Positions 1-11,783 of a DNA stretch of 64,000 bases are shown piece by piece. A model generated the notes under the pieces. It did no database searches and had not been told where the DNA came from. It worked only from the letters and a program-made list of their open reading frames with translations. Source of the DNA: Arthonia radiata (lineage: Eukaryota; Ascomycota; Arthoniomycetes; Arthoniales; Arthoniaceae); assembly GCA_002989075.1 (NCBI GenBank), contig PSQN01000017.1, forward strand, positions 682,001-746,000. Direction: 5' to 3'. Both the position numbers and the translations under genes were made by a program. The number at the start of each line of letters is the position of its first letter. The stretch's first letter is position 1.

Positions 1-331
1 TCTGGAAAGCTCGCTGATTTTTGCGCTTGCGTTTGGCCCCTCTGCTGCTATCAGCGTGTGGTTGCACTGCTTCCTCTTCCCGTTGTGGCTCTTGATAATC
101 ATCATCTTTGTCACCTTCGGCATCCTGATCTGGGGTGGGAGATCTTGTATTCTGAATTGTGCCGCTATTGCTTTTGGACGCTTCAGACGGCTCTATTCTC
201 GCACGCTCTGGAACCGGAACAATCACTTGGGGTTGTGTGCTAAGCCCTGCTTGCACCTCTTTCGCTTCCCGTTGAGCGCGAGTGTCAGCTGGCTGCCATG
301 CCGGCAGAAAGCTCGCCAGCATCGCAGCCAT
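1..331 (-). CDS. possible partial gene running off the left edge
   Basis: An open minus-strand frame runs from an ATG at 331 to the window edge without a stop (110 codons). It reads as hydrophilic, low-complexity protein with a basic, NLS-like cluster (AKRKRKNQR) next to the edge and acidic stretches (EGDKDDDYQEPQREEE). An in-frame stop lies a few codons upstream of the ATG, so either translation starts here or an upstream exon joins by splicing. Another minus-strand frame is open at 285-647 and could be that exon, but no splice pair is decisive. I do not recognise the protein. The composition looks like real nuclear-protein sequence rather than chance, but this is a weak call because only the N-terminal part would be in the window. 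Confidence 0.3.
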   Translation of the reverse strand, partial: MAAMLASFLPAWQPADTRAQREAKEVQAGLSTQPQVIVPVPERARIEPSEASKSNSGTIQNTRSPTPDQDAEGDKDDDYQEPQREEEAVQPHADSSRGAKRKRKNQRAFQ

Positions 332-3300
332 GTAGTGTTGCTGCGTCGCCAACTCTTTTCAGTCGTGTATGTGCTACCGCATCTGATGCCGTCCCTGTGA
401 CAGCTTCACAAAGCAGCGCATGGGCAAGTTGAGAGCGAGCTGTGCCGCAGTGACACTGGCGTTGATGTATGAAGTTGTCTACGGGAGGCTCCAAGGCATG
501 TAGGGAGATGCTTGTAATGCGATCGTGGAGAGAAATTGTTGTTAGGATGGGATTCCAAAGGTTGTTGGTCAGGTCGAGAGAGCGGGTGCCGTTGTCGCGT
601 CGGAAAACCAGCGCGGGTCGAATTGGCAGCTGCAAAGCTCGCTGCACCTCAGTGAAGGCTTCTAATCGGCGAATTATCTTCGCGAGCTCTTATCAGAGTT
701 CAAAACGCGTCGTATGCTTGGTCGATGCGGATGTCCAAAATGTTCTTGATCTGCTGCGTGGTGAGAGAGACTGAGCATTAATGTCCTAAATAGGAAATCG
801 ACGGTTAGAAGACCGCCATCTGTGAGCTCTCCAGCACTGCAAGACTGTAGCTTTTCCTTGCGACCCAGCAGCTCCAAGCCAATCCCTTTTCAGTTCCTGA
901 GTGAAGGCCAGAGCCAATCCTGATTCCTGAAACCCGTTTGTCCGCTTCGGTAACAGGCGACACAATGCCGGTCCCTTTCGAAGCTTTCCTGCCCTACGGG
1001 GTCATGTTCATTGTACGAGCAGTATAAGCAAGCGCAACGAAGCCATGCTGACGTAAAAAAGCTGTTTGGTGTGTCCGCGGGCGGTCTGGGTTACATTCGT
1101 ACAGTGAACAACGGCAATAAGAGGCAACGATACGCGGTTGGTAGATGGGACGAAGTACGTATTCTCTCAGAATCCTTCAGCAATCTTTACTGATCCAAAG
1201 TGCAGGAGAGTAAGAAACGCCCTACCCAACGGTCATCCGAGACGACCACTCACGCGAGCAGTGATGCGACGAGATCGACGCTTAACAGGCTATCTACGAG
1301 GACAGACAGACCAGGTTCACGCCAATCCTGGATTCGAATTGAACAATCCTTGGCGGGTACGTCACTTTCCCTCACCATTGCTTCCCGAGCGCGTATTGAA
1401 TGTGAGCAGGTTGAATACTTGACGAAATGATTATCATCTGCCCGATGGAAATAGTGGTAACGGCGTTCCCGGTGGATCACAAGGAGTATTGAGCAGACGC
1501 CAGAGCATACATTTTAGTATCGCAAGCAGATGAGCATCACCGACTGCAACAAGACCTCTTCACACATCACGCCGACGGCGATAAAGTCTTGCGACACTGT
1601 CCATCTGGACCGTTCTTTGACTCGAAGATGGACCAGCTCTCAAGAGAACATGCCCGCACGCCCTGCGCGTTGATGACTGGCTAGATACTCAACAGCAAAG
1701 ATCACATCTTGGAACGCCTCTCAAAATTTTCGTTGTTGATTTCACTTGACATGTGGAGACCTTGGCTCTCTATCCAATCAGTGTTGATTACAGTAGATGC
1801 TTATGTTCGCGCCTCCTGCTGCGCAATTGACATAGTAAGTCGGTGATCGAGAAGCTGGTCGGCAAGGCTTTGTTGCGGTCCATTTGCGACCATTATTATT
1901 CGTGGTCCTGACGCTGCCTCGTCTCCAGTTGTTGCCCTTCAGCTCATCTCATACCGTCGTGCTGCGCACTCATTGCTTTCCCCACTCATGGGATCAACCC
2001 TGCAACCCCAGAAACTCCAAATGAAGCATGTATGGTGACAGCGTCGCCCAACGATACTGAGTCTGACCCGTTTTCAGAGCGTTGGGTCATGGCCGCGAAG
2101 CGCTGGCATACACAACAGAGCCACCTTACTCAATGATTGGCGCTTCTGTGAGCGCGTAGCTTTGAGCCTGACAGATTTATACGGGTTTTGAATACCCGGC
2201 GGTGTGGCATCTTTGCAGTGAACATCTTTATACCTAAGGCACTGAGATCGGCCACACATATTTCCTAATTCGGATTTGATGTCGGGTTGGGCTATGAGCA
2301 CAGTACTCATGAACATAAGGCGCATGAGCGATTGCAGCGGAGTTCAATCCTCAAAGATGCTTCGTCTGATGCTCTGGGACCGCGCAATAGTAATTCGAAG
2401 AATAGTCTCGGAATCGCACTTCCAGCAACATCGGTGATTGTCGGATCCGAAGCCGGTCCACGCTACGCAACTGCCGAAACCTACAAAGTGGATAGAACCC
2501 GCACGCCTGCTTAGAGCAATGTTTGCAGCATCGCTATTTTGAGCCCAAGGCGCAACTTTGCATTTCACCACGAATCACTAATCCAGGATTTCGGATCTGA
2601 GAGGTCGACTTGTTGGGCACGTCATCCGGTGAACCAGGCAATATTGACGGGACTGAACCACGGCGGGCTCCGGTTGGATACCGAATCGTGCACTGAAAAT
2701 CGAAACGCTAACGCACGAAGCCGAATCGCTTCGCATTGAATTTCTGTCACCTGATTCTGGCTGGGCGTGGTTCATGTAGTCTTCAACGGACGCAAGGAGG
2801 GAAGACAAGAACTGGAGAACTTGCTCGGTGCTTAAGCAGCAGATGCTCGCCAAAGAGCAGAGATTTCACGGACTCCACTCTCCCTCGCCTCTCGCTGAAG
2901 CTTAGCACGCCGCTGTTGCAGTTCAAAAGTAAGGAGCCGTCGTTACTACGTCGACGTTTGTAGTCCATTTCCAGGTGAAGTAACGATGTATCATGTAGCC
3001 TGGCTCGAGCTCTTAGGCAGCAAATCAAAGTGCTGATCCCCGAACCTCCCTGTAGCATGTCGCGCCTTGCATAGAAAGCGCGCATGCAATTGGCTGCGCG
3101 TTATGAAATGATGATGCTTCGTTAAGATCATCGTCTTCGGCATGTGTTTAAAGCTAGCCGCGGCCGAAAGGACTGCCTGGTAAATTCTATCCCGTGTCTG
3201 CGGAAAAGGAAATGAGAAAACCGGCTCAAACGCAACCGCGTGCTGAAACCGGACCGTCGACGTCGCTCAGACCGTCGACCAGTGACATAGGGGCGGGAGA

Positions 3301-3890
3301 ATATCCTGAGTTGATTGCAACGCGTGTCTCGGGAGTTTTTACACATGGTTGATCCATGGGGGCAAGTCTTGGGTCACAGCAAAAGGGCCCCTGCACCCCT
3401 AGTCTGCGATCGATTACGTCGTTCTGTTGGGTCAGGTCCGGGAAGCATGTGCTCCTCGAACAAGGCCGTAATCATCGGCGAAGGCCAAGACGTACGTGCA
3501 TGCGAATTCAGCCCGTACAGCAACCCTAATGACGGCCTTCAGCTCATAGTTGTGCCGCAACGTAGGGCACAGCGCGGCGCCCCTTCGTAAGGACGACTTT
3601 TTGTGACGCAAGTCATAGCAACAACTGCTGCCCAAAAGATTCAAGGGTGGTAGTTTAGAGTTTCGTCAGCGCCCAGACACACCCAACTTTACATGCTACG
3701 CGCCCCTTTTGCCCTCTCTGCCGCGCCGCCGGTGCTTGGAAAAGGACTACTTGGTATGAGCGAATTTTGACGGCGGGCTTGACGAGATTGTCCGGGAACA
3801 GATCGGTCAGGCAGCCCGGGCGGCCGCGCACGTGAGAAGTAATTATAATTTCTGCATCGTTTTGTCTCAAATACTAATGCGCACTGACCC
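332..3890. other. gene-poor stretch
   Basis: No reading frame longer than about 120 codons and no recognisable protein motif is present on either strand. Small frames overlap in several phases, as expected by chance. I saw no terminal repeats, tRNA-like folds or simple-sequence arrays. The right part, roughly 3.65-3.9 kb, is likely the promoter of the downstream vosA gene. The rest may be old degenerate sequence, but nothing identifies a source. Confidence 0.5.
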
Positions 3891-5127
3891 TCTACTTTCC
3901 TCTAGCTCGAAACGCAACTTGCAGCGGTGTTTGGAAGATTGGCTGTAGCGGCGCATGGCTTACCGACCTCCAGCTGCACACCTCTGACTTTTTCAGTCTT
4001 TCATGCCCAATCTCCCTCATATCCAGTCGTGTCTGCTCTTCCGGTCTCCACCTTGATTCAAGACACTGGGGTACCTCGTTTTGGTCGCGGCCCGCTCCAC
4101 ATCCTGCCTGATCACATACGTTGTTGTATTTCTTGGGCGAGATTATCTCCTTTACGTGCAAAGAGCGACGCCAAACTTCACTTGACCTGTTGTCCTGCAT
4201 TCTGCTCACCCACACCCACGCGCCCACGGTGTCCTGCTTGGCCCCGATCCTCGAGATCGACACCAGCGCATCGGGTTGTGTTCCTCTACCTGGCCTCGGG
4301 CATTTGTACTCGGACCTTTGTTTACCTAATCAGCACGCACTCACTATATCACCACCACGAACGACTTGATCTGTCAACGGTTTCCTATTTGCAAAATACT
4401 CACGTGCGAAACATCCGAGGAAAGCGCGGGTCTGAGTACAAACGAGGAAGGGGCGGTGGAGACGGTACCAAACTTTTCCAATCGATCATCAACCCTTTAC
4501 TCGACATCTACCACAATACCGGGCGGCTAATTCCACTACTGTACTATTATCTCGATATACGGCTTGCGTTTGCACCCTCACGTGGGGTCGACCTGGTCCA
4601 GAAAAAAGTGGACGTCAAGTGATGCAAACGTGAGGTCACGGCTGTCTGGTTGGGGCAGTCAACCAAGGCTGCTCTCATCTTTCCTCACCACTTCTACGGC
4701 CACAAGTGGGAGGTCGCGATCGACGAGCACTTTTCTGGGTTCAAGCGGTCAAAGCCGTTTTCCACGCTTGGACGGACACTTCGATGTACTCTCGTCCACT
4801 CCTCTTCCAATTCACCCGTCTCTACTCACACTTCACCGTCCGCGTCCGCGACCACTCCCGACAGCAGCACTTCCTAGGTGCATCCTAATACCGTCCAGTC
4901 TCGCTTAGCACCTTGTCAGGATTCAGCCGCTCACTGCACTCTTATCGACATCTATTGCTACCTAGGTTCCACCGATCCCTTTTCCAGGGTTGGACACTAC
5001 AGCTCGACCACTGCTTTACATCCGTGGTTTGGGGAGGACAGCCGTGTGAGACTTCTGTATTCTTCTTTGACCAGGTCTTGCCCTCCGTCACCGACTCTAG
5101 AAGTCCAATCTCCGTCACCGATCCCTC
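3891..5127 (+). promoter_or_regulatory. probable long leader/promoter of vosA
   Basis: This 1.2 kb stretch directly precedes the vosA ATG. It is rich in C+T runs (for example 4.6-5.1 kb) typical of fungal promoters and transcribed leaders. It contains several short upstream frames, some overlapping, including frames in 4.56-5.13 kb. None carries a recognisable domain, so they are better read as possible uORFs than as genes. The transcription start cannot be placed from sequence alone. Long leaders are common for developmental regulators in filamentous fungi; that this one is transcribed is inference. Confidence 0.45.
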
Positions 5128-6837
5128 ATGAATACCGGTCAAGGATACTCGTACCCTCCCGACATGTCTGGCGGATATTACGCTACCTATCCGCGCGGAC
5201 CACTTCCACCGCATCAGCAGGTCTATGCGCCGCCACCTCAGTAGTAAGTGAAGTCTTCTCGTCAAACTGACTACACCGCTAATTCGACAATCTCCAAGCC
5301 CACCGCCTCAAACGCCCCGACAGCCTCCACCGACCTACAGCCTGCGCATCGAGCAAGGCCCCGAGCGTGCCAAGCTTGTCACGAGGGACAAGATCAAAGG
5401 TGAGTCAGCAGCTCTCAGATGTCTCCTCTGCTTTGTGAAATTGTTCAATCTCCGGCGCCAGCCACCTCTTTCCACATGCATGTGAAATCCGGCGGAGTAG
5501 CTGAGAGGGGAACAAAGAGAGCTCATGGATGCCGATTCTGACTGGACCTCATGTGTTGGATGAGATCCTCGCTAAGTGAGACTACAGACCGCAAACCCAT
5601 CGATCCACCGCCAATCATCCGCTGCGTCCACTCTGACGGGTACGTCCCTTTCACTCCATCTTCCCATCTTTCATCCCTCGCGTAGCTCACAATCTTTGTT
5701 TCAGTGCAAGTGCATATAATCCGTATCTCTTCTGCTCCGTTGCTCTCTACGACGATGAGAGTGATGAGCCCAAGAAATCTGATAGCTCGACTCCACTCCT
5801 CGTTGGCTCGACCGTCTCTTCTGCTCACAGACTCAAGAGCCTCAACAATGACGAGGGGACCTTCTTCGTCTTTGGCGACTTGGCTCCATGTTGCCAGGGT
5901 CCTGCCCGCCTTCATTTCGTCCTGTACGAGTTCAAGGACGGCCTCACGAGAGCTCTAGCTCACGCGACCTCGTCGCCATTCGATGTCTCAAATGCCAAGG
6001 AGTGGGATGGTGTCAAGGAATCCACAGTCCTGTCGAGAACCTTTGCAGATCAAGGCGTCAAATTGCGCCTCAAGAAAGAGTCCAGGAACGGGTGAGTTCA
6101 TTGTTGCTTCGCGTAATGAAATCACTGCTGATGACCATCACCTTTACAGTCGCCGTGCCATCACCCAGAATCAGTATCAAATGCCGCCGACATCCCAGGC
6201 CCAGCTTCTACCCCAGCTGCAACCACAACTGCAGGCACAGCCACCGTATCAGCAGCACCCGTCGCACCCATACCAGCTTCAGCATCATCCTCAGTCCACT
6301 TCATCTTGGGACGAGGACGATGACACCGACAGTCGTGGGGGCAAGCGCCAAAGACTGTCCTACGCAGGCGGACCTGCTTACGCCAGCTACGCATCTTCAT
6401 CTCAAACCCCTGTACCATCCTATCCGCCCTACCATGCGGCAGATCCCTCACATTACAGTTACGGCCTGCCCTACCAACCCCGACCTTCGCAGTCTGGGCA
6501 GCACTCGCCGTCGCAGACGTACTCTCAATCGCCCGGTCAGCATTACTCTCCGCAGCAACTCTCGCAATATCGCCGGTCATCATCGTACTATACACAGCAG
6601 CAGCAGCAACCGCAATCACACCAGCAACAGCCCACACACTACAGTGGCTACGGCATGCCTACATCGACGGGCTACCCAGGCCATGCATACGCACCAGTCG
6701 ACAATCCGCAACAGGCCTTTGAGACCCACGGGCAGCCGCCTTATCCTCCCTCACAGGCTCAGCTGACGCTCCCGCCCATGAGGCAGGCGCCACCCGGCAG
6801 CAACCCGGACTACCAGCCGCCGCCGGGCGCTTCGTAG
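5128..6837 (+). CDS. vosA: velvet-domain regulator VosA
   Basis: Five exons (5128-5243, 5299-5399, 5588-5639, 5705-6091, 6150-6837) give 447 aa, close to the 430 aa of Aspergillus nidulans VosA. The velvet domain spans about residues 51-222. It opens with YSLRIEQGPERAKLVT, has DRKPIDPPPI, the core FFVFGDL, and ends ESTVLSRTFADQGVKLRLKK. These signatures match VosA rather than VelB or VeA: PERAxLVT near the start, and no insertion splitting the domain. After it comes a Q/P/S/Y-rich tail with a basic NLS-like KRQR at residues 284-287 and a short polyQ run. VosA is a nuclear DNA-binding velvet protein that pairs with VelB to control spore maturation, trehalose content and repression of conidiation in known fungi. 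All introns have GTRNGT-type donors. A long leader precedes it. Confidence 0.93.
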
Positions 6838-9129
6838 AGTGAGGCGTACATGCAAGACATGCACGGCGGTTGGCAGCCGGGTGTCCTCATTCAGTGGGTA
6901 CCAGTACAACAATCTCATGGGCCTGTCGGGGAAACACCACAGCCGGTGCCTATCGATGCTGGTCCAACTTCTGTGGATTACTGTGGCTCATACGTTCCCT
7001 CTGTGATCAGTTCGAAGGAAAGAGGATGCAGCAGCGATGGTGACTGGGTTTGAATCTTTTCGCATTTTTTGCTTATCGTTTGGGAGGCTTTCTGATGGAA
7101 TTTTCGTTTTGCATTGCAATTGCGAACACAGGGGTGGAGCACCGGCACAGAGGGCAGGCATACGCTCGCAAGAGCAGGGCTTGGATACGGAGCGTGCCTG
7201 CCATTTCCGATTTCGCTCACGAGGATATCTGTCGCTTAGGAGGGTTTCTTACGCTTACGAGGCTTCTCGCCTCGCTGTACCATCAGCATGGGAATGAGGC
7301 TTATTATAGCCTTATCGTTTCATCATCAACAATAAGGCTTTACGCCTCACTGTACCATACAGGCGGTCTTTTGTCGGTTCCGGTATACACCTTGCTTATT
7401 AAGACGCCAGGGGAAGCGGAAGGCTGGTCCACCGCACCCCTTTGCATGTCGGAGGCTTTTTGTCGCAATCACTTGTATTGGAGGCTTTGTATGTACTTTA
7501 CCAGGAACCAAAGATAGAACCGTGGTCGGCATCGGCTATTCTTGCTTGCACTGCTATCGATATCCAATTCTCCCACAGGCCATCTTGGTTCTTGAACGCC
7601 GAATTCTTCCGAGCAGGAGACCAGTCCCACTTCTCCAGCCACCAGACCATAGCCCGTTGCACTACTCATAGCATTTTTTCACCCTTTTCCATGACTCCAC
7701 TGTCAATGTATGGCTCCACTCTTACGGTCCCGTCTCACCTCTTCCACTTTCTGCTGATCGAACTTGGCATCCGCTACAGTCTTACTTATGCGAACTTGGA
7801 ATCTGACCGACTGCAAGGCGGCCAATCACGCCCCCGCCGCCGCCAGCCTCGCGGTTCGGACGGGGTGAGAATGCGGCAATGATCGGCGGGTGAGCCTCAC
7901 CGCAGGGGTGTCGAGCAGCGTTGATGCCGCAGACCGGGACGACGGATAGAAGGACGTGTGGAACGCCGAATGCGCGTATCGCCTGATCTCGGAGGCCACG
8001 CAGGTGGACACGAGCCGCCCGCAGCGAGAAAAGCCCAGCGATTGCGTTCGGGACTCTTGGGGTTGTGTCGCGCGCTGTAGCTGTATCACGTATTAGGTGT
8101 ATGTTCCACTTCTCAACCACTCTTGAAGGGCTCGTGGAGCACCGAAGCGCGGTGGCCGTCCACCTGCTGAACTCTTGAAGCACCGCCCGTCGCCCGCGCC
8201 TCCGTACCCGTCAATTGCGAATCTTGATCCAGCTCTTGATTGTACCTTCCTTCTCTGTATTCGGGTGCACGCGCAACAACGTCCCAGACGGCGCTTTTCT
8301 GTCTCATTCTTTCCAATCTCGTGTTGTGTTCAAGACAGCTTCACTGCTGACTCTTGACTCCTGCCCGTCCTCGAGAAATTGGCAGTCTCGGTGGCAACAG
8401 GATGCCGTAGCGACACCTCTTGCAGAGTTTCCGATCTCCGGAGGCCACGTCAAAGGTAATGTCGCGGATGGTGAGGTCTGCTTTGCGTCAGAATCCGCGG
8501 CTGAGACCGTCAGTAAAGAGCCTCTTGCTTGCGCCTGGACAGACGTACCGAGCGTTGGACGTCACGCGATCTAATGACGGACTGGGTGCATGATGCCGTC
8601 GTCGTTCCGGTCGGTTGACTGTTGGCGATGGGTGCCAGCAGGAAGTGCGAGGAAATATCTGCCCTGGGGCAGCGCACAACATTGGGAAAGAGAAGTAGAT
8701 AATATCAGGCTCGTGTCAGCCTTTGAATGAATAGCATTGGGCAGGATGGGAGTGGGCAAATGTAGACTTCTGAATGGAGACTCCAGGTGTTTGATGGTTG
8801 TCTTGAGGGAGGCGATAAGAAATGATGGAATTTGAGAGGAAGATGTTGTCACATTGTTCGCCTATGATGAGGGGTTGTTCCAGCCCAAGGATGACACGTC
8901 AAAGGCGTACCATGGTTGATAGCCATGATGTGTCCCGGCTGCAAAGATGCGCGCGGGCCAATTGTGATCCAGCGTTCGTCACTCGTCACAAGTGATGAGA
9001 CTCGCGATGATTTGATTTACCTGTACATTGTTTCCATTTCATCTTTCACTTCGTGGCCGATCACACTGATCTCATTATGTTGTGGTCACGTACGCATTCA
9101 TAGTCGTTTGCAAGGATTGATGGCGTGCC
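6838..9129. other. intergenic region between vosA and the P450, with AGGCTT-type repeats
   Basis: This is the shared 3' side of vosA (+) and the P450 gene (-), 2.3 kb long. No convincing gene is seen; the longest frames (up to about 155 codons) have no domain and several begin at non-ATG codons. The left part (7.08-7.49 kb), probably vosA 3' UTR or just beyond, holds a scattered repeated motif, listed separately. The rest shows nothing recognisable. Confidence 0.55.
7258..7361. repeat. two imperfect direct repeats with small hairpins
   Basis: Copies at 7258-7286 and 7334-7361 share the pattern AGGCTTYWCGCCTCRCTGTACCAT. Each contains a short palindrome: GAGGC/GCCTC in copy 1 and AGGC/GCCT in copy 2. 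Related AGGCTT words occur nearby at about 7085, 7295, 7451 and 7482. The block lies 250-650 bp after the vosA stop codon. Its function is unknown; a local tandem duplication or a 3' UTR element are both possible. Confidence 0.5.
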
Positions 9130-10992
9130 TCACCAATCGTCCACCTCGCTGTCCGTCGAATCATCTCTCCTTGGCTCTTCCCACCTCTTCAATCTCACGT
9201 CAACCCTCTTTGCGAGCGGCTGCGCAGTATACGTGTCCTGCTGCTCCAAAAAGGGCGCTTCCAACGGCTCTCTGAGCTCCCTCCCATCCGGATCATCGTC
9301 CCAAACGCCCTCATACGCCCCCTCGCACACCTTTTCATCATCGAGAGCCACCAGCTCCAGGTGAAAGCAAGAGACAATGGAAGCCAAGATTACCTTCATC
9401 TGCAACATCGCAAGATTGTTCCCGATACACATCCGTCCTCCAGACCCGAAGGCCCAGAACCATCTGTGCATCTCCCTAAGTGACTCTGCTTCTACTTTAG
9501 GGTCTTTGTGGGGCTTGTGGCCGGCTGGGCGATGTTTCGAGATGTCTTCGGCAAGAGAAGGGTGTACATGAGGATCGAGCCAGCGCTCAGGGGTCCAGGC
9601 TTCTGGCTCGGGAAACACATCGGCGTTATGGTGGAGACAGTATGCGTTGGCTGACACACGGACGCCAGAAGGTATGCCCGTGAAAGCGCCAACTTGGCTG
9701 TCACCGGGTCGTTTTGCAAGAGGTGTAATGCGAGGTTGTGGGCCGGGTATGGCGGGATGGCCGCGGAGTGTTTCCATGAGGATTGCGTGGAGTAGCGGAA
9801 GTGTGTCGAGGTCTTTTCCAGAGGGGAGATTGGGAGGGGTTGAGCTGGACGTGGAAAGGGTAACAGGTGGGTCCAGAGTCCGTAGCTCGGCGCGGAGGCG
9901 ACGTTGGAGAGAAGGTCTGAGAGAAAGCTCGTAGAAAAGGAAGGTGAGCGTGATAGCAGAGGTTTCATGGCCTGCGGAAAGATGATCGAGCATTTCTGAA
10001 GCGATCTGGAGGCGGTGTGGGGCTGTTGAGAGAGGGACTGCGTTGGGCTTTTGGGATTCTCGTTGAAGTTGGGAGCGCAATTGTGCATAGACGACTGGCT
10101 GGTCACCTTGATTCTGCGAGTCGCTATTTTGAATCTTTTCAGATTGCTCAATGCTGTTCTCCGCATCTTCGCAGTGGCGCAAACACCACGCTTCCAAGTC
10201 TTGGTTCGCAGCTGCCACCCACATCGGGCTCATGTGGATGCCGAGCTTCGATAGAAAATTGGTCAATCTCGGCTTCTCCTGCGGCCAAAAGGTATGTGCT
10301 TTTCGAGACTGGTAACGAGTGAGCCACCACTCTGCCTCATCCTGGTTCTTCAAGAATTTCGCTCCGTTCTCGAAGCCGAGCATGTAGCCTGTGACAATGT
10401 CCATTGTCGCACTTTCGAGTATGCGCCGAATGTTGACAACAGCTCCCATACGCTCCTTGACTTGAAGCAAAGGCAGTAGTCGGCCATAGATGACGTTGCG
10501 TGCTACGAGCGCCATTGTTGAAGAAGACTGAAGGTAGGACTTGGCGTAGACATTGCTCATCATCCTCTTTCTAGCCGAATGGGGGCCGCTCTCCATGGTC
10601 GCGAACATGATTTGGACTCCATCATAGTTCGTGAAGAGGTTGGGGTACCATTCGGGCTTGTCAAAGCCACCAGCATACACTGCCCGGAGACCATTGTCGA
10701 CACAATTGATGGAGATTTCATTCGGACCCAACCGGATGACGTCGCCAAGTCTCCCGTGGGCTTCAAGAAGGGTCCGGTTCTCGCGGAAGTTGAGGCGAAT
10801 GTAGTTGACCCATAGTGAGGAGAAGGGAGCTGATGGATGAGCTGGGGGAATATGACGGAGTGGGGAATAGAAGAGAGGACGTATAAGCCTAGTCCAGAGA
10901 GTATAAACAGCGAACAACGGTAGCACAGAGACGGCGAGAGTATAGAGTAGAGGAGACCGTGTGTTGAGAGGAGTAAGAAATGCTACGTCCAT
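9130..10992 (-). CDS. cytochrome P450 monooxygenase
   Basis: This single uninterrupted frame of 620 aa has the P450 landmarks in order. A hydrophobic N-terminal anchor lies at about residues 16-33. The I-helix oxygen-binding motif AGHET is at 340-344, the K-helix ExxR (ETLR) at 407-410 and the PERW motif at 468-471. The heme loop FGSGGRMCIG starts at residue 515, with the ligand cysteine at about 522. It would be an ER-anchored heme monooxygenase using electrons from NADPH-P450 reductase. At 620 aa it is longer than the usual 500-530: there is a hydrophilic N/Q/S-rich stretch at about 275-325, a loop after 375, and a 92-residue tail after the heme loop ending in acidic residues. The substrate is not predictable. 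No polyketide, terpene or peptide synthase lies nearby, so there is no sign of a metabolite cluster. Confidence 0.92.
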   Translation of the reverse strand: MDVAFLTPLNTRSPLLYTLAVSVLPLFAVYTLWTRLIRPLFYSPLRHIPPAHPSAPFSSLWVNYIRLNFRENRTLLEAHGRLGDVIRLGPNEISINCVDNGLRAVYAGGFDKPEWYPNLFTNYDGVQIMFATMESGPHSARKRMMSNVYAKSYLQSSSTMALVARNVIYGRLLPLLQVKERMGAVVNIRRILESATMDIVTGYMLGFENGAKFLKNQDEAEWWLTRYQSRKAHTFWPQEKPRLTNFLSKLGIHMSPMWVAAANQDLEAWCLRHCEDAENSIEQSEKIQNSDSQNQGDQPVVYAQLRSQLQRESQKPNAVPLSTAPHRLQIASEMLDHLSAGHETSAITLTFLFYELSLRPSLQRRLRAELRTLDPPVTLSTSSSTPPNLPSGKDLDTLPLLHAILMETLRGHPAIPGPQPRITPLAKRPGDSQVGAFTGIPSGVRVSANAYCLHHNADVFPEPEAWTPERWLDPHVHPSLAEDISKHRPAGHKPHKDPKVEAESLREMHRWFWAFGSGGRMCIGNNLAMLQMKVILASIVSCFHLELVALDDEKVCEGAYEGVWDDDPDGRELREPLEAPFLEQQDTYTAQPLAKRVDVRLKRWEEPRRDDSTDSEVDDW

Positions 10993-11783
10993 GTTTCATG
11001 AAACAGGAAGCGGTGATGTCCGCATCGAGGAAGTCGCAGCGATAATGCGGGGCCAAATCGGGGTAAGGCTTCTTTGGGACAGTGATAGGGAGCAAACCTT
11101 GGTTGGAGACGCCTGATGGCGGTCGTAGCGGCCCAAAGCTCACCTAAGGCAAGAGTCTGGTGATCAGCAGTCAGGCCGACGTCGTCTGGAGATATGGAGT
11201 CTGTCAAGCGAGTAATGATGTTGGATTTGGGTACCAATGTGTACCTGCAGGAGCCGAGAGCTCTTGCGATTGCTTGCATGAACCCTTGTTTCGGCCGAGT
11301 GGGGGAAAGAGGTCTAGCCTTGTCGGGCTACTAGTTCGCGCCCGAGCTTTGATCAGGGTCTTAAACGCGTTGCTCTTCCGGGACGCGTCCATGTCAACAT
11401 AGCAACAGGTCAACAATCACCTTTTTCGAAGATATGGACAGTGATCGCGACCACGGACGCGTCCACGGTGCCCAGCCAGCTTGAACTTTGCTATGCTTGC
11501 GGTAGAGAGGATATCAGTGTCCGCAGACTTGAAGCACGTCGCCTTTAGCGCTCATCGCCTCTGGCGCTTGTAGGCCAATCGATCCACTTCGTCCCATCCG
11601 TGTTTGTATCTAGCCCACTTGAGTAGCCATGATGCCATTGTTTACAAGTAAACTGAAACACGTTCTTTCGCGCCTTCGACCTGAACTTCATTCCTTTTAA
11701 CCCAGCGCCAGCCCCCGGATCCTGCATTGCTCGTCGTCGACCTCTTCGTCGTCCGCACATCAGGTAGGTCCTCAGTCAACAAG
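10993..11783. promoter_or_regulatory. divergent promoter region, P450 / coiled-coil gene
   Basis: This 0.8 kb region separates two divergently transcribed genes. A minus-strand frame at 10983-11279 overlaps the P450 start and looks like a leader uORF rather than a gene. Just before the + strand ATG at 11784 there is a GTAGGT...CAG pair (from about 11764) that may be part of a 5' UTR splice signal. No other element is recognised. Confidence 0.45.

Noticed and set aside
3927-4622. 231-codon frame in the vosA leader
   Set aside because: It begins at a non-ATG codon, has low-complexity S/P/R content from CT-rich DNA, and no domain.
10983-11279. 98-codon minus-strand frame over the P450 start
   Set aside because: It overlaps the P450 start in another phase and has no motif; best seen as a leader frame or chance.
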